In this document: positions 7,271 through 16,124 of the stretch, one piece after another | Layout: each line of letters opens with the position of its first letter | Position numbering within the stretch: position 1 is the first letter of the stretch | Assembly: GCA_007134485.1 (NCBI GenBank) | Contig: SLKT01000084.1 | Coordinates: 1 to 34,550, forward strand | Length of the DNA: 34,550 nucleotides | Origin: Wenzhouxiangella sp. | GTDB taxonomy: Bacteria > Pseudomonadota > Gammaproteobacteria > Xanthomonadales > Wenzhouxiangellaceae | Reading direction: 5' to 3' | Position numbers and translations under genes: made by a program | The notes under the pieces: model-generated | What the model saw: the letters and a program-made list of their open reading frames with translations, nothing else | Told to the model about the DNA's origin: nothing | The model's database searches: none

Positions 7271-8347
7271 TCACTCTTCCACGGGAGGTGGTTCCTTGAG
7301 ATATTTTTCAAAGTTGGACTTGGTGTGAGCCTTGGTATAGGCCTCCAGCGGTTCGATCTCGCCGGCCATCAGCAGCTCGAGGATGTGCTGATCGAGCATC
7401 TGCATGCCCAGCTTCTTGCCGGTCTGCATGACCGATGCGATCTGGTAGATCTTGTTTTCGCGGATCAGGTTGGCCAGCGCCGAGGTCGAAACCATGATTT
7501 CCAGCGCCGCCACCCGCCCCTTGCCACCCTTTTTCTTGAGCAGCACCTGTGAGACCACGCCGCGCAGGGACTCGGCCAGCATGGAGCGGATCTGGGGTTG
7601 CTGGGCGGTGGGAAAGACATCGATGATGCGATCAATGGTCTTGGGCGCCGAGGTGGTGTGCAAAGTGCCGAACACCAGGTGACCGGTCTCGGCTGCGGTG
7701 ATGGCCAGCTCAATGGTCTCCAGATCGCGCATTTCACCGATGAGAATGACATCTGGATCCTCGCGCAGGGCGGCGCGCAGGGCGCGGGCAAAGGATTCGG
7801 TGTTGCGTCCAATCTCGCGCTGGTTGACCAGGCATTTCTTGTTGTGGTGGGTAAACTCGATCGGGTCCTCGATGGTCAGGATATGGTCGCGCCGTTTCTC
7901 GTTGATCAGGTCGATGATGGCCGCCAGGGTGGTCGACTTGCCCGAACCTGTCGGCCCGGTCACCAGCACCAGGCCCTTGCTGAGCATCCCGAACTTGCGT
8001 ACCACCTCGGGCAGCTTGAGCTGGTCGGCGGTCAGCACCTCGGTGGGAATGGTCCGGAATACCGCACCCATGCCCTTGCGCTGCATGAAGGCATTGACGC
8101 GAAAGCGCGCCACGTCGGGAATCTCGTAGGCGAAATCGATGTCCATGCTCGCCTCGAACTCGGCGCGTTGGGACTCACTCATGATCTCGTGAACCAGGCC
8201 CTGGACTTCGCGGCCGGTCAGTTCGCGAAAGTTGTACGGGGTCATGGATCCGTGCAGGCGCATGATGGGCTGGGCGCCGGCGGTCAGGTGCAGGTCCGAA
8301 CCCCCGTTGTCGGCCAGCAACTTGAGAAATTGATCGATCTTGGCCAT
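7271..8347 (-). CDS. pilT: Type IV pilus retraction ATPase PilT family
   Basis: PilT is the hexameric ATPase that depolymerises type IV pili and powers twitching. From the ATG at 8347 the protein has 358 residues, typical for PilT/PilU. It shows GSDLHL near 16-21, Walker A GPTGSGKST at 131-139, the Asp box TIEDPIEF at 158-165, Walker B ILIGEMRD at 201-208 and the His box ETGHLVFGTLH at 220-230. The LIRENKIYQI segment near 294-303 corresponds to the AIRNLIRE retraction motif. The reading frame is open further upstream (an ATG at 8362), but that would add residues overlapping the preceding gene. It follows that gene after one base, so they are one transcript. PilU-type function cannot be excluded. 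Confidence 0.9.
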   Translation of the reverse strand: MAKIDQFLKLLADNGGSDLHLTAGAQPIMRLHGSMTPYNFRELTGREVQGLVHEIMSESQRAEFEASMDIDFAYEIPDVARFRVNAFMQRKGMGAVFRTIPTEVLTADQLKLPEVVRKFGMLSKGLVLVTGPTGSGKSTTLAAIIDLINEKRRDHILTIEDPIEFTHHNKKCLVNQREIGRNTESFARALRAALREDPDVILIGEMRDLETIELAITAAETGHLVFGTLHTTSAPKTIDRIIDVFPTAQQPQIRSMLAESLRGVVSQVLLKKKGGKGRVAALEIMVSTSALANLIRENKIYQIASVMQTGKKLGMQMLDQHILELLMAGEIEPLEAYTKAHTKSNFEKYLKEPPPVEE

Positions 8348-8348
8348 T

Positions 8349-9617
8349 TCAGCGATTCCCATTGGGTTGTGTCTCGGGCTGTTCACGTCGAAGTCTGAGC
8401 CCCCACCCTCCTGAACCGGCTTCGGCACCTGACCAGGACAGCAAAGCATCGATCTCCTCGGGGACCTGGCTTGGCCCGCCTGCCTCGCCCAGACCGACCA
8501 GAATGACCGGCGCCAGTGAAAGGGCATTGGTCAGCACACTGGCGATACTTTCGTGCTGCTCCAGAATTAGTACATCGAAGGCGAACCGTCGGACCTGGTC
8601 GGGTTGGTCCTCAAGCGTCTTGGGGCTGATCACTGGCAACCCGAGATCCGAAGGTGCGTCCTCCGATGTGACATACACGGCGCGGTGGCCGACCGGCAGC
8701 ATGGCGACCGCAATTCCGGTCAGCACTCTGGTTGTCCAGCGATCTTCGGGTTGCTCGACGCCGATCACCATGACGCCTTCATTGAGCATCTGGCGAAGCT
8801 CTGAAACCAGCTCTTCGGATGGAAATCGGCCGTCGGCATCGCCGTCCTTGCGATCAGCGCTCACCGACAGCTCGACGGCATCCGAGGTTACGATCGCGGC
8901 CAGATCGAACATCATCGGCTGAGGGACCAGGCGAGCCCTCCAAGTGTGCTGTCCGCATTTTTCCAGGTGTTCGGACGGCGGTGGATCGAACAGGCGATCC
9001 AGCGTTTCGCGCCAGTTACCCGAAAGTCGCATGCGCTGTTGATCATCGCCATCGCCGAGCCAGCCAATGACGCGCTCCGGTCGCCCGGAGATGCCCCAGG
9101 GACATCCGGACACTGGGTTGACCAGCTCCAGGAATCGCTCGATCGACACCGTTCCGGTCTGGGCCAGGCCCATGTGTCGCGAGCGTCGTCCCCAGAACAT
9201 TGCCCGGATCACACGATGGATGGCCGAAGTGGTGGCCAGGGCCAGTTCAACCCGGCAGCCGGTCTGCTGGCTCAGTTCGCTCGGCGCGTCGATATTGAGT
9301 GGAGAGTCGATGACCAACGTCAGGCAATCGCCATCGCGCATGATTGGCAGTGCGTTGTGGCGCAGCGCCCATTCCATGCTGACCAGCCCGGCCACTTCCG
9401 GGTCAACGGCGCGTGCTTCGGGAAAGATGAACGGCAGATCGAACTGATTGGCCAGACTCCATTCCAACTCGTCGGGCTCAATCAGACCCAGCTTGATCAG
9501 CGCTTCTCCGAACAGGCCACCGTGAATTCGCTGATGTTCCAGCGCTCGTTCGATGTCGGCTTCATTCAGCCGTCCCAGCTCCTTGAGGATCTGGCCGATG
9601 CTCTTTTTTGAAGGCAT
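8349..9617 (-). CDS. MshEN-domain protein with degenerate GspE/PilB-like ATPase half
   Basis: The 422 residues begin with a classic GspE/MshE N-terminal domain (IGQILKELGRLNEADIERAL, GEALIKLGLI, LANQFDLPFI within 7-64), which in relatives binds c-di-GMP or docks on the pilus machine. The C-terminal half has the order of a GspE ATPase but not its residues. VMVIGVEQPEDRWTTR (282-297) sits where the Walker A should be, and FDVLILEQHES (347-357) sits at the Walker B position. Neither the P-loop Gly-Lys-Ser/Thr nor the Walker B acid pair is kept. The family is normally about 560 residues. It is probably a non-catalytic regulator of the PilT encoded one base downstream. Confidence 0.85.
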   Translation of the reverse strand: MPSKKSIGQILKELGRLNEADIERALEHQRIHGGLFGEALIKLGLIEPDELEWSLANQFDLPFIFPEARAVDPEVAGLVSMEWALRHNALPIMRDGDCLTLVIDSPLNIDAPSELSQQTGCRVELALATTSAIHRVIRAMFWGRRSRHMGLAQTGTVSIERFLELVNPVSGCPWGISGRPERVIGWLGDGDDQQRMRLSGNWRETLDRLFDPPPSEHLEKCGQHTWRARLVPQPMMFDLAAIVTSDAVELSVSADRKDGDADGRFPSEELVSELRQMLNEGVMVIGVEQPEDRWTTRVLTGIAVAMLPVGHRAVYVTSEDAPSDLGLPVISPKTLEDQPDQVRRFAFDVLILEQHESIASVLTNALSLAPVILVGLGEAGGPSQVPEEIDALLSWSGAEAGSGGWGLRLRREQPETQPNGNR

Positions 9618-9731
9618 CCCTGCTTCCGGTCATTTTGACCGTCATCTTCGAGGATGGGTGGCGAGGGGTCAAGTTGTCGCAGATATGGATGAGATCGCTT
9701 GGCTGTGCGCGGCGCTACCGAGGCATGACCA

Positions 9732-9751
9732 TGGCCTCGAGTTCGAGGCCA
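9732..9751 (-). terminator. Hairpin downstream of the tricorn gene
   Basis: Arms TGGCCTC and GAGGCCA (9732-9738, 9745-9751) enclose a six-base loop, 17 bases beyond the tricorn stop on the minus strand. No T-run follows, so this is a possible terminator or an mRNA-end hairpin rather than a classical one. Confidence 0.45.
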
Positions 9752-9767
9752 GGCCATTCAATTGGAA

Positions 9768-12700
9768 TCAGCGTCCGAGTTGGGTGGGCAGCGGTGGCGG
9801 CTCGCGCGGGATGGCATCACTGTAGTCTTCAAGCTGATCGAGAATCTCGGCTATGGCTGCCTCGAGTTGGCTGTCGCGTCCGGCGTTGGTGATGAGCGGG
9901 TCGAGTTCCACGTGGATGTCCGGGGCCACGCCTTCATTCTCGATCGACCAGTTGTTATCGACATCGACGAAGCGGAAATGCGGCACCGTCATGACGCCGT
10001 TGTCGATCAGCAGTGGGTTGGCGAAGATGCCGATCAGACCGCCCCAGGTACGCGTGCCCATCAGCTTGCCGATGCCCAGTTCGCGAAACGCATAGGGCAG
10101 ATAATCGCCACCGGAGCCGGCATCCTGATCGATCAGCATGATCTTGGGGCCATGCAGCGCGCCCATCGGCGTGGTCGCCATCTTACCGTCGCGATAGACC
10201 CAGTTCGACAGGTGGCGACGACTCAGGACCTCGACAATATAATTGGCGGCCTGACCACCACCGTTCGAGCGCTCGTCGATGATCAGTGCCTCGCGATCGA
10301 GCTGGGCATGGAACATGCGGTTGAAGAATGTGTACCCGGGGCCGGCGGTATTGGGCAGGTAGATGTAGCCGACCCGGCCATCGGTGGCCTCGTCCACGGC
10401 CCGGCGATTGTCCTCGATCCAGCCCCACAGACGCAGCGCGGTTTCGCTGGCCGTCGGCTCGATGACGATGTCACGTCGGTCACGGCCGTCGCTGTGCGGG
10501 CCGACGCTGAGAGTGACCTGTTCGCTGACCTTGCCGACAAGCTGTTCGAACAGATTGTCATCGGCGCCCAGTTCGCGACCGTTGACGGCCAGGATGAATT
10601 CCCCTTCGCGCGCCTCATTACCGGGCTGAGCCAGCGGACCGCGCAGAAACGGATTCCAGGCTTCTCCGGAATAGATGCGCGCAATCTGCCAGCGGTCATC
10701 GCGAATCTCGAAATTGGCCGCCAGCAGGCCGACACCGGGGCCGTTGGGTCGGTGGACATCGCCGCCGCCTACACGGTTATGTCCGGCATGCAGTTCGGCG
10801 ATCATCTCGACCATCAACTCGTTGAGATCCTCGCGTCGCCCGACATGCTCGACCAACGGCAGATATTTGTCATAGGTGGCTTCCCAGTCCAGGCCATGCA
10901 GGTTCTCGGCGTAGAAGAAATCGCGCTGCATGCGCCAGCCTTCGTCAAAAATCTGTGCCCATTCGGCGCGCGGGTCGATGCGCATGCGCAGATCGCCCAG
11001 GTCCAGATTTTCCGGGCGAATCTCGTTACCGACCTCCGCCACGGCCAGGACGCCACCTTCTCGCTGGATCAACAAGTGCTTGCCGGCGGCCGCCATGTCA
11101 ATGCCCTGCAGGCCCGACAAGACATTCTGCGACTCACGCTTCTCGAAGTCGAAACGAACCAGGTTGTGATGCCGACTGATCGACTCGCCGGGCTGCACGA
11201 CCAATGAACCGGCCTGGGCGCGGTGGATGTAATAGAGATTGCCGTCGGCGCTGACTTTCAGGTCACCGTAATTGCCCTTGGCCACCGGCAGCGAAACCTT
11301 GCGCGCCAGCAGTCCGTCGAAATCGATGCGGGTCGCGTCCCGGTCGTTGTCGTTTTCACTTTCGTTGTCGTTGTTGCCTGTCTCTTCGTCACCCCGGCGC
11401 GGCTTGAGCGGCGAATCGCCGTCCTCGGCCAGCACCAGCGCATACAAGCCGGCGCGGTAGGGACGTTCCTGGCTGGACATGTCCAGGCTGAACTGCAGGG
11501 GTCCGGAATTGGTGGACGCGGCAAAATACAGGTACTGGCCATCGGGGCTGAAGGCCGGCGCGGCGACATCGGCCATGCCGTCGGTGACCCGATGGGCACG
11601 ATCATTTTCGACATCGTAAATGACCAGGTCGCGAAAATAGTTGGCCTGACGCAGGGTATGCGCCAGCCAGCGACCATCCGGCGACAAGGTCATGTCGAAA
11701 CCGCCCTGCCGGGAATTGCGGGCAATCTCGCGGGTCTTGCCGTCGGACAGATCGATCATGTGCAACCGCAGACGATTGTCGGTGTAGAAGATCCGATCAT
11801 TGTCGGCGTCCCAGGCCTGCAACTGGTAAAAGTCCGGCCCCAGCGTCAGACGCTCGGTCTCACCCAGCCCGGTCTGGTCGATGATTTTCAGGTGCTGGCC
11901 GTGCAGTGTTTCCACGATCCAGGCCACCCGGTCACCGGCCGGCGACCACAAGGCGGTGTATTCGCGCACATCATCGGTATTGGACAGGTTGCGCGTCGAG
12001 CCGTCCTTGACCGGCACCGTGAATACTTCGCCACGTGCGGTGATCAGGGCGCGCTTGCCGTTCGGTGACAGGCGTGCCGACTGGATATTGCCGCGCACAT
12101 TGCGCATCTCGGTGCGCAATTGCGGCAGGTCGGGGTTGATGCGGATGTCCAGCGTGCGGGTTTCGCCGCTGCCCGGATCCAGCTCATGCAGGCGGCCTCC
12201 GGCCTCGAAGACGATCTGATCGCCATGGCCGCTGGCCCAGCGGATGTCCCAGTCTTCCTGCTCGGTCAACTGCTCCAGGCTTTCGTCTTCCGGATCAAAG
12301 CGAAACAGGTTGAAGCGCTTGTCGGTCCGATCGGATTGAAAGTAGACCTGGCCATTCAGCCAGAACGGATTGATGTCGTTGACCCGCTCGCCTTCGATGG
12401 CGATGACCGATTCGGCTTCGGGGTCGAGAATGCGAATGGACGGCGTGGTGCCGCCGCGATAGCCCATCCAGCCGGCATTGCCACCATGCAGTCCGTCGTA
12501 GGCCGGTCCGAAATCAATATAGGCCAGACGCTGTCCTGTCTCTTCCCATTGACCACGAAAGAAGCGCGCTGCCATCTGACGAACCGGTGCGCCGCCTTCT
12601 GCCGGCACGTGATAAAGCTGGGCCGAGCGGCCATGATCGGTTTCGCGGGTGGAAGCGAAGGCCACCGCCGAACCATCAGCACTCCAGCCGACCGGGATGT

Positions 12701-13025
12701 CCTCGGCCGGATGCCAGGTCAGGCGTTGTGGCTGGCCGCCGTCCACACTGATGACATGCACGCTGGTGTTGCCGTCATAGTTGGCGGCAAAGGCAATCAG
12801 TTGCCCGTCAGGGGAAAAATGTGGATTGTTTTCCTCGGCCGGGCTGGAGGTCAGGCGGCGCGGATTGGTGCCGTCGCGTTCGGCCACCCACAGATCGCCG
12901 GCGTAGACGAATGCCAGGTGGTGCTCGGAAACAGCGGGCTGGCGCAGCAGGGCGGTTGGTTCGGCCAGCAGCGACCCGGCCATGAACAGGACGAACAGGC
13001 CAAGGGCAGGCTTGTGGATTCGCAT
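9768..13025 (-). CDS. Tricorn protease homologue (S41 family), exported
   Basis: At 1085 residues it has the size and order of tricorn: a signal peptide (1-21, ending SLLA), WD40-like beta-propeller repeats with HFSPDGQLIAF and SADGSAVAF motifs (about 30-330), a second propeller (about 330-690), then the PDZ and peptidase domains. Catalytic residues can be placed: His746 in AELHAGHNR and the nucleophile Ser971 in DAGSGGDYLPYAF. A Glu lies in the IENEGVAPDIHVEL segment. The family degrades peptides of up to about a dozen residues. A Glu/Asn/Asp-rich linker near 545-565 breaks the second propeller. ATG 13025 has GGGAG upstream. The signal peptide puts it in the periplasm or outside, unlike the cytosolic archaeal enzyme. 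Confidence 0.93.
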   Translation of the reverse strand: MRIHKPALGLFVLFMAGSLLAEPTALLRQPAVSEHHLAFVYAGDLWVAERDGTNPRRLTSSPAEENNPHFSPDGQLIAFAANYDGNTSVHVISVDGGQPQRLTWHPAEDIPVGWSADGSAVAFASTRETDHGRSAQLYHVPAEGGAPVRQMAARFFRGQWEETGQRLAYIDFGPAYDGLHGGNAGWMGYRGGTTPSIRILDPEAESVIAIEGERVNDINPFWLNGQVYFQSDRTDKRFNLFRFDPEDESLEQLTEQEDWDIRWASGHGDQIVFEAGGRLHELDPGSGETRTLDIRINPDLPQLRTEMRNVRGNIQSARLSPNGKRALITARGEVFTVPVKDGSTRNLSNTDDVREYTALWSPAGDRVAWIVETLHGQHLKIIDQTGLGETERLTLGPDFYQLQAWDADNDRIFYTDNRLRLHMIDLSDGKTREIARNSRQGGFDMTLSPDGRWLAHTLRQANYFRDLVIYDVENDRAHRVTDGMADVAAPAFSPDGQYLYFAASTNSGPLQFSLDMSSQERPYRAGLYALVLAEDGDSPLKPRRGDEETGNNDNESENDNDRDATRIDFDGLLARKVSLPVAKGNYGDLKVSADGNLYYIHRAQAGSLVVQPGESISRHHNLVRFDFEKRESQNVLSGLQGIDMAAAGKHLLIQREGGVLAVAEVGNEIRPENLDLGDLRMRIDPRAEWAQIFDEGWRMQRDFFYAENLHGLDWEATYDKYLPLVEHVGRREDLNELMVEMIAELHAGHNRVGGGDVHRPNGPGVGLLAANFEIRDDRWQIARIYSGEAWNPFLRGPLAQPGNEAREGEFILAVNGRELGADDNLFEQLVGKVSEQVTLSVGPHSDGRDRRDIVIEPTASETALRLWGWIEDNRRAVDEATDGRVGYIYLPNTAGPGYTFFNRMFHAQLDREALIIDERSNGGGQAANYIVEVLSRRHLSNWVYRDGKMATTPMGALHGPKIMLIDQDAGSGGDYLPYAFRELGIGKLMGTRTWGGLIGIFANPLLIDNGVMTVPHFRFVDVDNNWSIENEGVAPDIHVELDPLITNAGRDSQLEAAIAEILDQLEDYSDAIPREPPPLPTQLGR

Positions 13026-13114
13026 CGGTTGCTCCCGGGAGAGTCGAAAAAGACCGCATACAATAACCCAGGTCCGTTAACGAGACATGGCCCGAAAGTC
13101 ACAGGAATTTGCCC

Positions 13115-13804
13115 ATGATGAAGCCCGAAGCCGTTGCCCGAGAAAAAGTCTGGGATCTGCCACTACGTTTGTTCCACTGGCTGCTGGTCATTGCCGTGGC
13201 CGGCGCGCTGATCACCATCCAGTTCGGCTGGATGACCTGGCATGGACGCTTCGGCCTGGCGGTGGTGGGGCTGATCACCTTTCGGCTGGTCTGGGGCGTG
13301 ATCGGTTCGACCCATGCACGCTTCTGGAATTTCGTGACCGGACCGCACAAACTGCGGGCCTACCTGCGCGGTGATTATCACCCGGTTGGTCACAATCCTC
13401 TGGGCGCCTTGTCGGTGCTGGCCATGTTGCTGGTATTGGGTTTTCAGGCCGGCAGCGGTTTGTTCGCCACCGACGATATCGCCTATTCCGGGCCCTTGCG
13501 AGCGGCCGTGGACAGCACCACCAGCGCCTGGCTGACCGGCTGGCACATGCGCATGGAATGGGTGATTTACGGGCTGATTGCATTGCATATCGGCGCCGTA
13601 CTCTTTCATGTACTGGTCCGACGCGAAGCACTGATCCGACCCATGGTCACAGGCTACAAGCCGGTCAAGCCAGCCGAGCCTGCACGCGGCGGCGGATGGA
13701 TCGCCTTCCTGATCGCCCTGGCCATCACCACCCTCGTCCTGTGGATCGCCAACGGCGCCCTGCTGCCCGAACCCCCACCCCCACCCCCGGACCTGGGCTG
13801 GTAG
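13115..13804 (+). CDS. Cytochrome b561 / hydrogenase-type b cytochrome
   Basis: The 229-residue membrane protein belongs to the prokaryotic cytochrome b561/Ni-Fe hydrogenase b-subunit family. It starts VWDLPLRLFHWLLV, and the haem-ligand histidines are expected in LFHWLL, WHMRMEW and ALHIGAVLFH. Four core membrane helices are visible, plus a C-terminal anchor (WIAFLIALAITTLVLWI). It would shuttle electrons between the quinone pool and a periplasmic c-type cytochrome. ATG 13115 has AGGA at 13103-13106; ATG 13118 is equally possible. A cytochrome c gene converges on it just downstream, a common pairing for this family, which suggests that they work together. Confidence 0.9.
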   Translation: MMKPEAVAREKVWDLPLRLFHWLLVIAVAGALITIQFGWMTWHGRFGLAVVGLITFRLVWGVIGSTHARFWNFVTGPHKLRAYLRGDYHPVGHNPLGALSVLAMLLVLGFQAGSGLFATDDIAYSGPLRAAVDSTTSAWLTGWHMRMEWVIYGLIALHIGAVLFHVLVRREALIRPMVTGYKPVKPAEPARGGGWIAFLIALAITTLVLWIANGALLPEPPPPPPDLGW

Positions 13805-13836
13805 CCTCGGAGGGTTGATGGAATCTTCGTCGCTTG

Positions 13837-13907
13837 TCGGGTGGGAGTAGATTGATAGGGGAGCCAGATCGAAGCCTCCACCAGATTTTCAACCTTCTCC
13901 CACCCGA
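13837..13907. terminator. Possible hairpin between convergent cytochrome genes
   Basis: Perfect 11-base arms TCGGGTGGGAG (13837-13847) and its complement (13897-13907) enclose a 49-base loop in the gap between the convergent cytochrome b and c genes. It may act as a bidirectional terminator. No T-run is present on either side. Confidence 0.35.
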
Positions 13908-13920
13908 TGCTCCGCCAACC

Positions 13921-13972
13921 AACTAATCAACCAACAAACGAACAAACCAACAAACCAACAAACCAACAAACC
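13921..13972. repeat. Octanucleotide tandem repeat
   Basis: Four exact copies of AACAAACC occupy 13941-13972, preceded by a degenerate stretch of the same unit (13921-13940). The array ends three bases before the stop codon of the minus-strand cytochrome c gene, so copy-number changes would alter its 3' untranslated region but not its frame. Confidence 0.85.
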
Positions 13973-13975
13973 ACC

Positions 13976-14446
13976 TCACTCCGACGCACGGTAATTACGA
14001 TGGCACGCCCCGCACGAATCGGCGGTTTTCTGGAACTGGCGGGCGATGGCATCCTTGTCGCCGGTTTCGGCCACCTCGGCCAGCTTGCCGGTCTCTTCGA
14101 TAAACCGGCTGGCGATTTCACCGACCCGGTCAAGCTCGTCGAAAAACTCCGGCTTCAGGCGGGTCGGCTTCCAGCCGGTGCCCTCGACGGTGTCCGGCCC
14201 ATACATCGCACTCAACCCCGAATCGGCCACCGCGGCGATGGCACGAGCGGCCGCCTGGACCTGGGAGGGTTCAAATGGTTGTTCCCGATCGACGACCTGG
14301 GCGCGAATGCGGTTCATGTTCCAGCCAAGGAAGGTATAGGCCGACTGGCGAGCCTTGATCTGGTCCTCGACCGACTGGGCCTGGATCGTGGCGGTCAGGC
14401 CGAAAGCGACCAGCGAAGCAGCAACGCACAGCACAACGATTCTCAT
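13976..14446 (-). CDS. Cytochrome c' / c556 family protein
   Basis: I start the protein at 14446 (156 residues) because MRIVVLCVAASLVAFG is a good signal peptide ending near residue 24. The open frame continues upstream without a signal and runs into the divergent gene. The single haem site is CGACH at 145-149, close to the C-terminus as in cytochrome c'/c556, and the rest is a predicted four-helix bundle (KARQSAYTFLGWNM near the start). It is a periplasmic monohaem cytochrome that would accept electrons from, or deliver them to, the convergent cytochrome b561. Confidence 0.9.
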   Translation of the reverse strand: MRIVVLCVAASLVAFGLTATIQAQSVEDQIKARQSAYTFLGWNMNRIRAQVVDREQPFEPSQVQAAARAIAAVADSGLSAMYGPDTVEGTGWKPTRLKPEFFDELDRVGEIASRFIEETGKLAEVAETGDKDAIARQFQKTADSCGACHRNYRASE

Positions 14447-14614
14447 GGTTTGACAGCCTTTTTCAAAAATGAGCACAAGGCGCAAAGTTTGCCCAGCCCG
14501 GCTGGAGCGGTCAAGTCGAACAATAAACTGGTATTTGGCAGGCCGAATTGATAGGCTTTTTTGCAAGCGCGAGCGGATTGTCCGGCGCTTCGGACACCAT
14601 GAGGGAGATCTTTG

Positions 14615-16072
14615 ATGAATGCTGTCTGGTTGACCTTCGGTCTTTACTTCTGCGTACTGTTGCTGCTGGGCATTATCGCCTGGCAGCGCACCAGCAACCT
14701 TTCGGACTACATTCTCGGTGGCCGCCGCCTGGGCAGCGGGGTCACGGCCTTGAGTGCAGGCGCCTCGGACATGAGTGGCTGGTTGTTGCTGGGCCTGCCC
14801 GGGGCGGCCTACCTGGGCGGACTCGAGGCTGGCTGGATTGCCCTGGGTTTGCTGATCGGTACCTACTTCAATTGGCGCCTGGTGGCCACGCGCCTGCGGA
14901 TCGCCACCGAGAAGCTGTCCGACTCGCTGACACTTCCCGACTACTTCGAGCGCCGTTTCGCCGATACCAGCAGTCTTTTGAGAATCATTCCCGGGGTGTT
15001 CATCTTCATCTTCTTCGCGCTGTATGTCAGCGCCGGACTGGTCGCCGGGGGGCGGTTGTTCGAGACGGTTTTCGACCTGCCCTATCACTGGGCCGTGATT
15101 GCCGGCGCCTCGGCCATCATCATCTATACCTTTCTGGGCGGCTATCTGGCGGTCAGCTGGACCGATGCACTTCAGGGACTGTTGATGCTGCTGGCCCTGG
15201 TGGCTGTGCCGCTGATGGTCATGGGAACGGCCGATGCGGGCATCCTGGCCGCCGCACGAGAGGTCAATCCGGAAATGCTGAACCCGTTCACCGACAGCGA
15301 TGGCCAGATGCTTGGGCTGCTGGCCATCGTCTCACTGCTGGCCTGGGGTCTTGGTTATTTCGGTCAGCCGCATATTCTGGCGCGTTTCATGGGGATCCGC
15401 GCCGCCGGCGAACTGACCCGGGCACGGCGCATCGCCATGAGCTGGGTCAGCATCTGCCTGGTGTGCGCAGTGCTGGTCGGCATGGCCGGGATCGCCGGTC
15501 TGGCCGAACCGCTGGATGGTCCGGATGCGGAGACAGTGTTCATACGCCTGGTCGAGGTCCTGTTCCATCCGGTCGTGGCCGGCATCTGCCTGGCTGCCAT
15601 CCTGGCCGCGATCATGTCCACGGCCGACTCGCAATTGCTGGTTTCGTCATCGGCAATTACCGAGGATTTCTACAAGGGCATGCTGCGCCCGAAGGCCGGT
15701 CAGCAGGAACTGGTCTGGATCAGTCGCGGAGCGGTCGTGGTCATCGCCCTGATTGCCCTGTGGCTGGCCGCCGATCCGGATCGCATGGTGCTTGAACTTG
15801 TTGCCTATGCCTGGGCGGGACTGGGTGCAACCTTTGGGCCGGTCATCCTGATGTCGCTGTACTGGAAAGACATGAGCCGGGTCGGGGCGATCCTGGGCAT
15901 GGTGGCCGGCGGGTTGACGGTCATCCTGTGGGGCCGTGCAGAAGGCGGCCTGTTCGATGTCTACGAAATTCTGCCGGCCGCCATTCTCGCCGCCCTGGCC
16001 GCCTGGCTGTTCAGCAAGCTGATCCCCGATGATGACAGCCGACGGGCATTCGACAGGATGCTGGAGTCCTGA
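14615..16072 (+). CDS. putP: Sodium/proline symporter
   Basis: The 485 residues match the PutP branch of the sodium:solute symporter family along the length. Visible are FYxxGR-like SDYILGGRRLGSGVTALSAGASDMSGWLLLGLPGAAY (about 30-67), the SLTLPDYFERRF segment, and GYFGQPHILARFM and ILAAIMSTADSQLLVSSSAITED, which carry the second sodium site. About 13 membrane helices are predicted. It imports L-proline with Na+. ATG 14615 follows GAGGGAG at 14601-14607; an in-frame TTG at 14612 is the only alternative. No proline dehydrogenase gene adjoins it. In this window it may take up proline released by the exported peptidases. Confidence 0.93.
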   Translation: MNAVWLTFGLYFCVLLLLGIIAWQRTSNLSDYILGGRRLGSGVTALSAGASDMSGWLLLGLPGAAYLGGLEAGWIALGLLIGTYFNWRLVATRLRIATEKLSDSLTLPDYFERRFADTSSLLRIIPGVFIFIFFALYVSAGLVAGGRLFETVFDLPYHWAVIAGASAIIIYTFLGGYLAVSWTDALQGLLMLLALVAVPLMVMGTADAGILAAAREVNPEMLNPFTDSDGQMLGLLAIVSLLAWGLGYFGQPHILARFMGIRAAGELTRARRIAMSWVSICLVCAVLVGMAGIAGLAEPLDGPDAETVFIRLVEVLFHPVVAGICLAAILAAIMSTADSQLLVSSSAITEDFYKGMLRPKAGQQELVWISRGAVVVIALIALWLAADPDRMVLELVAYAWAGLGATFGPVILMSLYWKDMSRVGAILGMVAGGLTVILWGRAEGGLFDVYEILPAAILAALAAWLFSKLIPDDDSRRAFDRMLES

Positions 16073-16124
16073 TCCATTTGTGGCATGATCGTACTCGGGC
16101 ACGTGCTTGCTGAGCCGAGAGGCC

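Noticed and set aside
9762-11207. A 481-codon plus-strand frame inside the tricorn gene
   Set aside because: The tricorn frame has full-length family motifs with both catalytic residues; the plus frame has none.
13941-13972. The octanucleotide array as a CRISPR or phase-variation switch
   Set aside because: Units are eight bases with no spacers, and the array lies after the stop codon, so it cannot change a reading frame.
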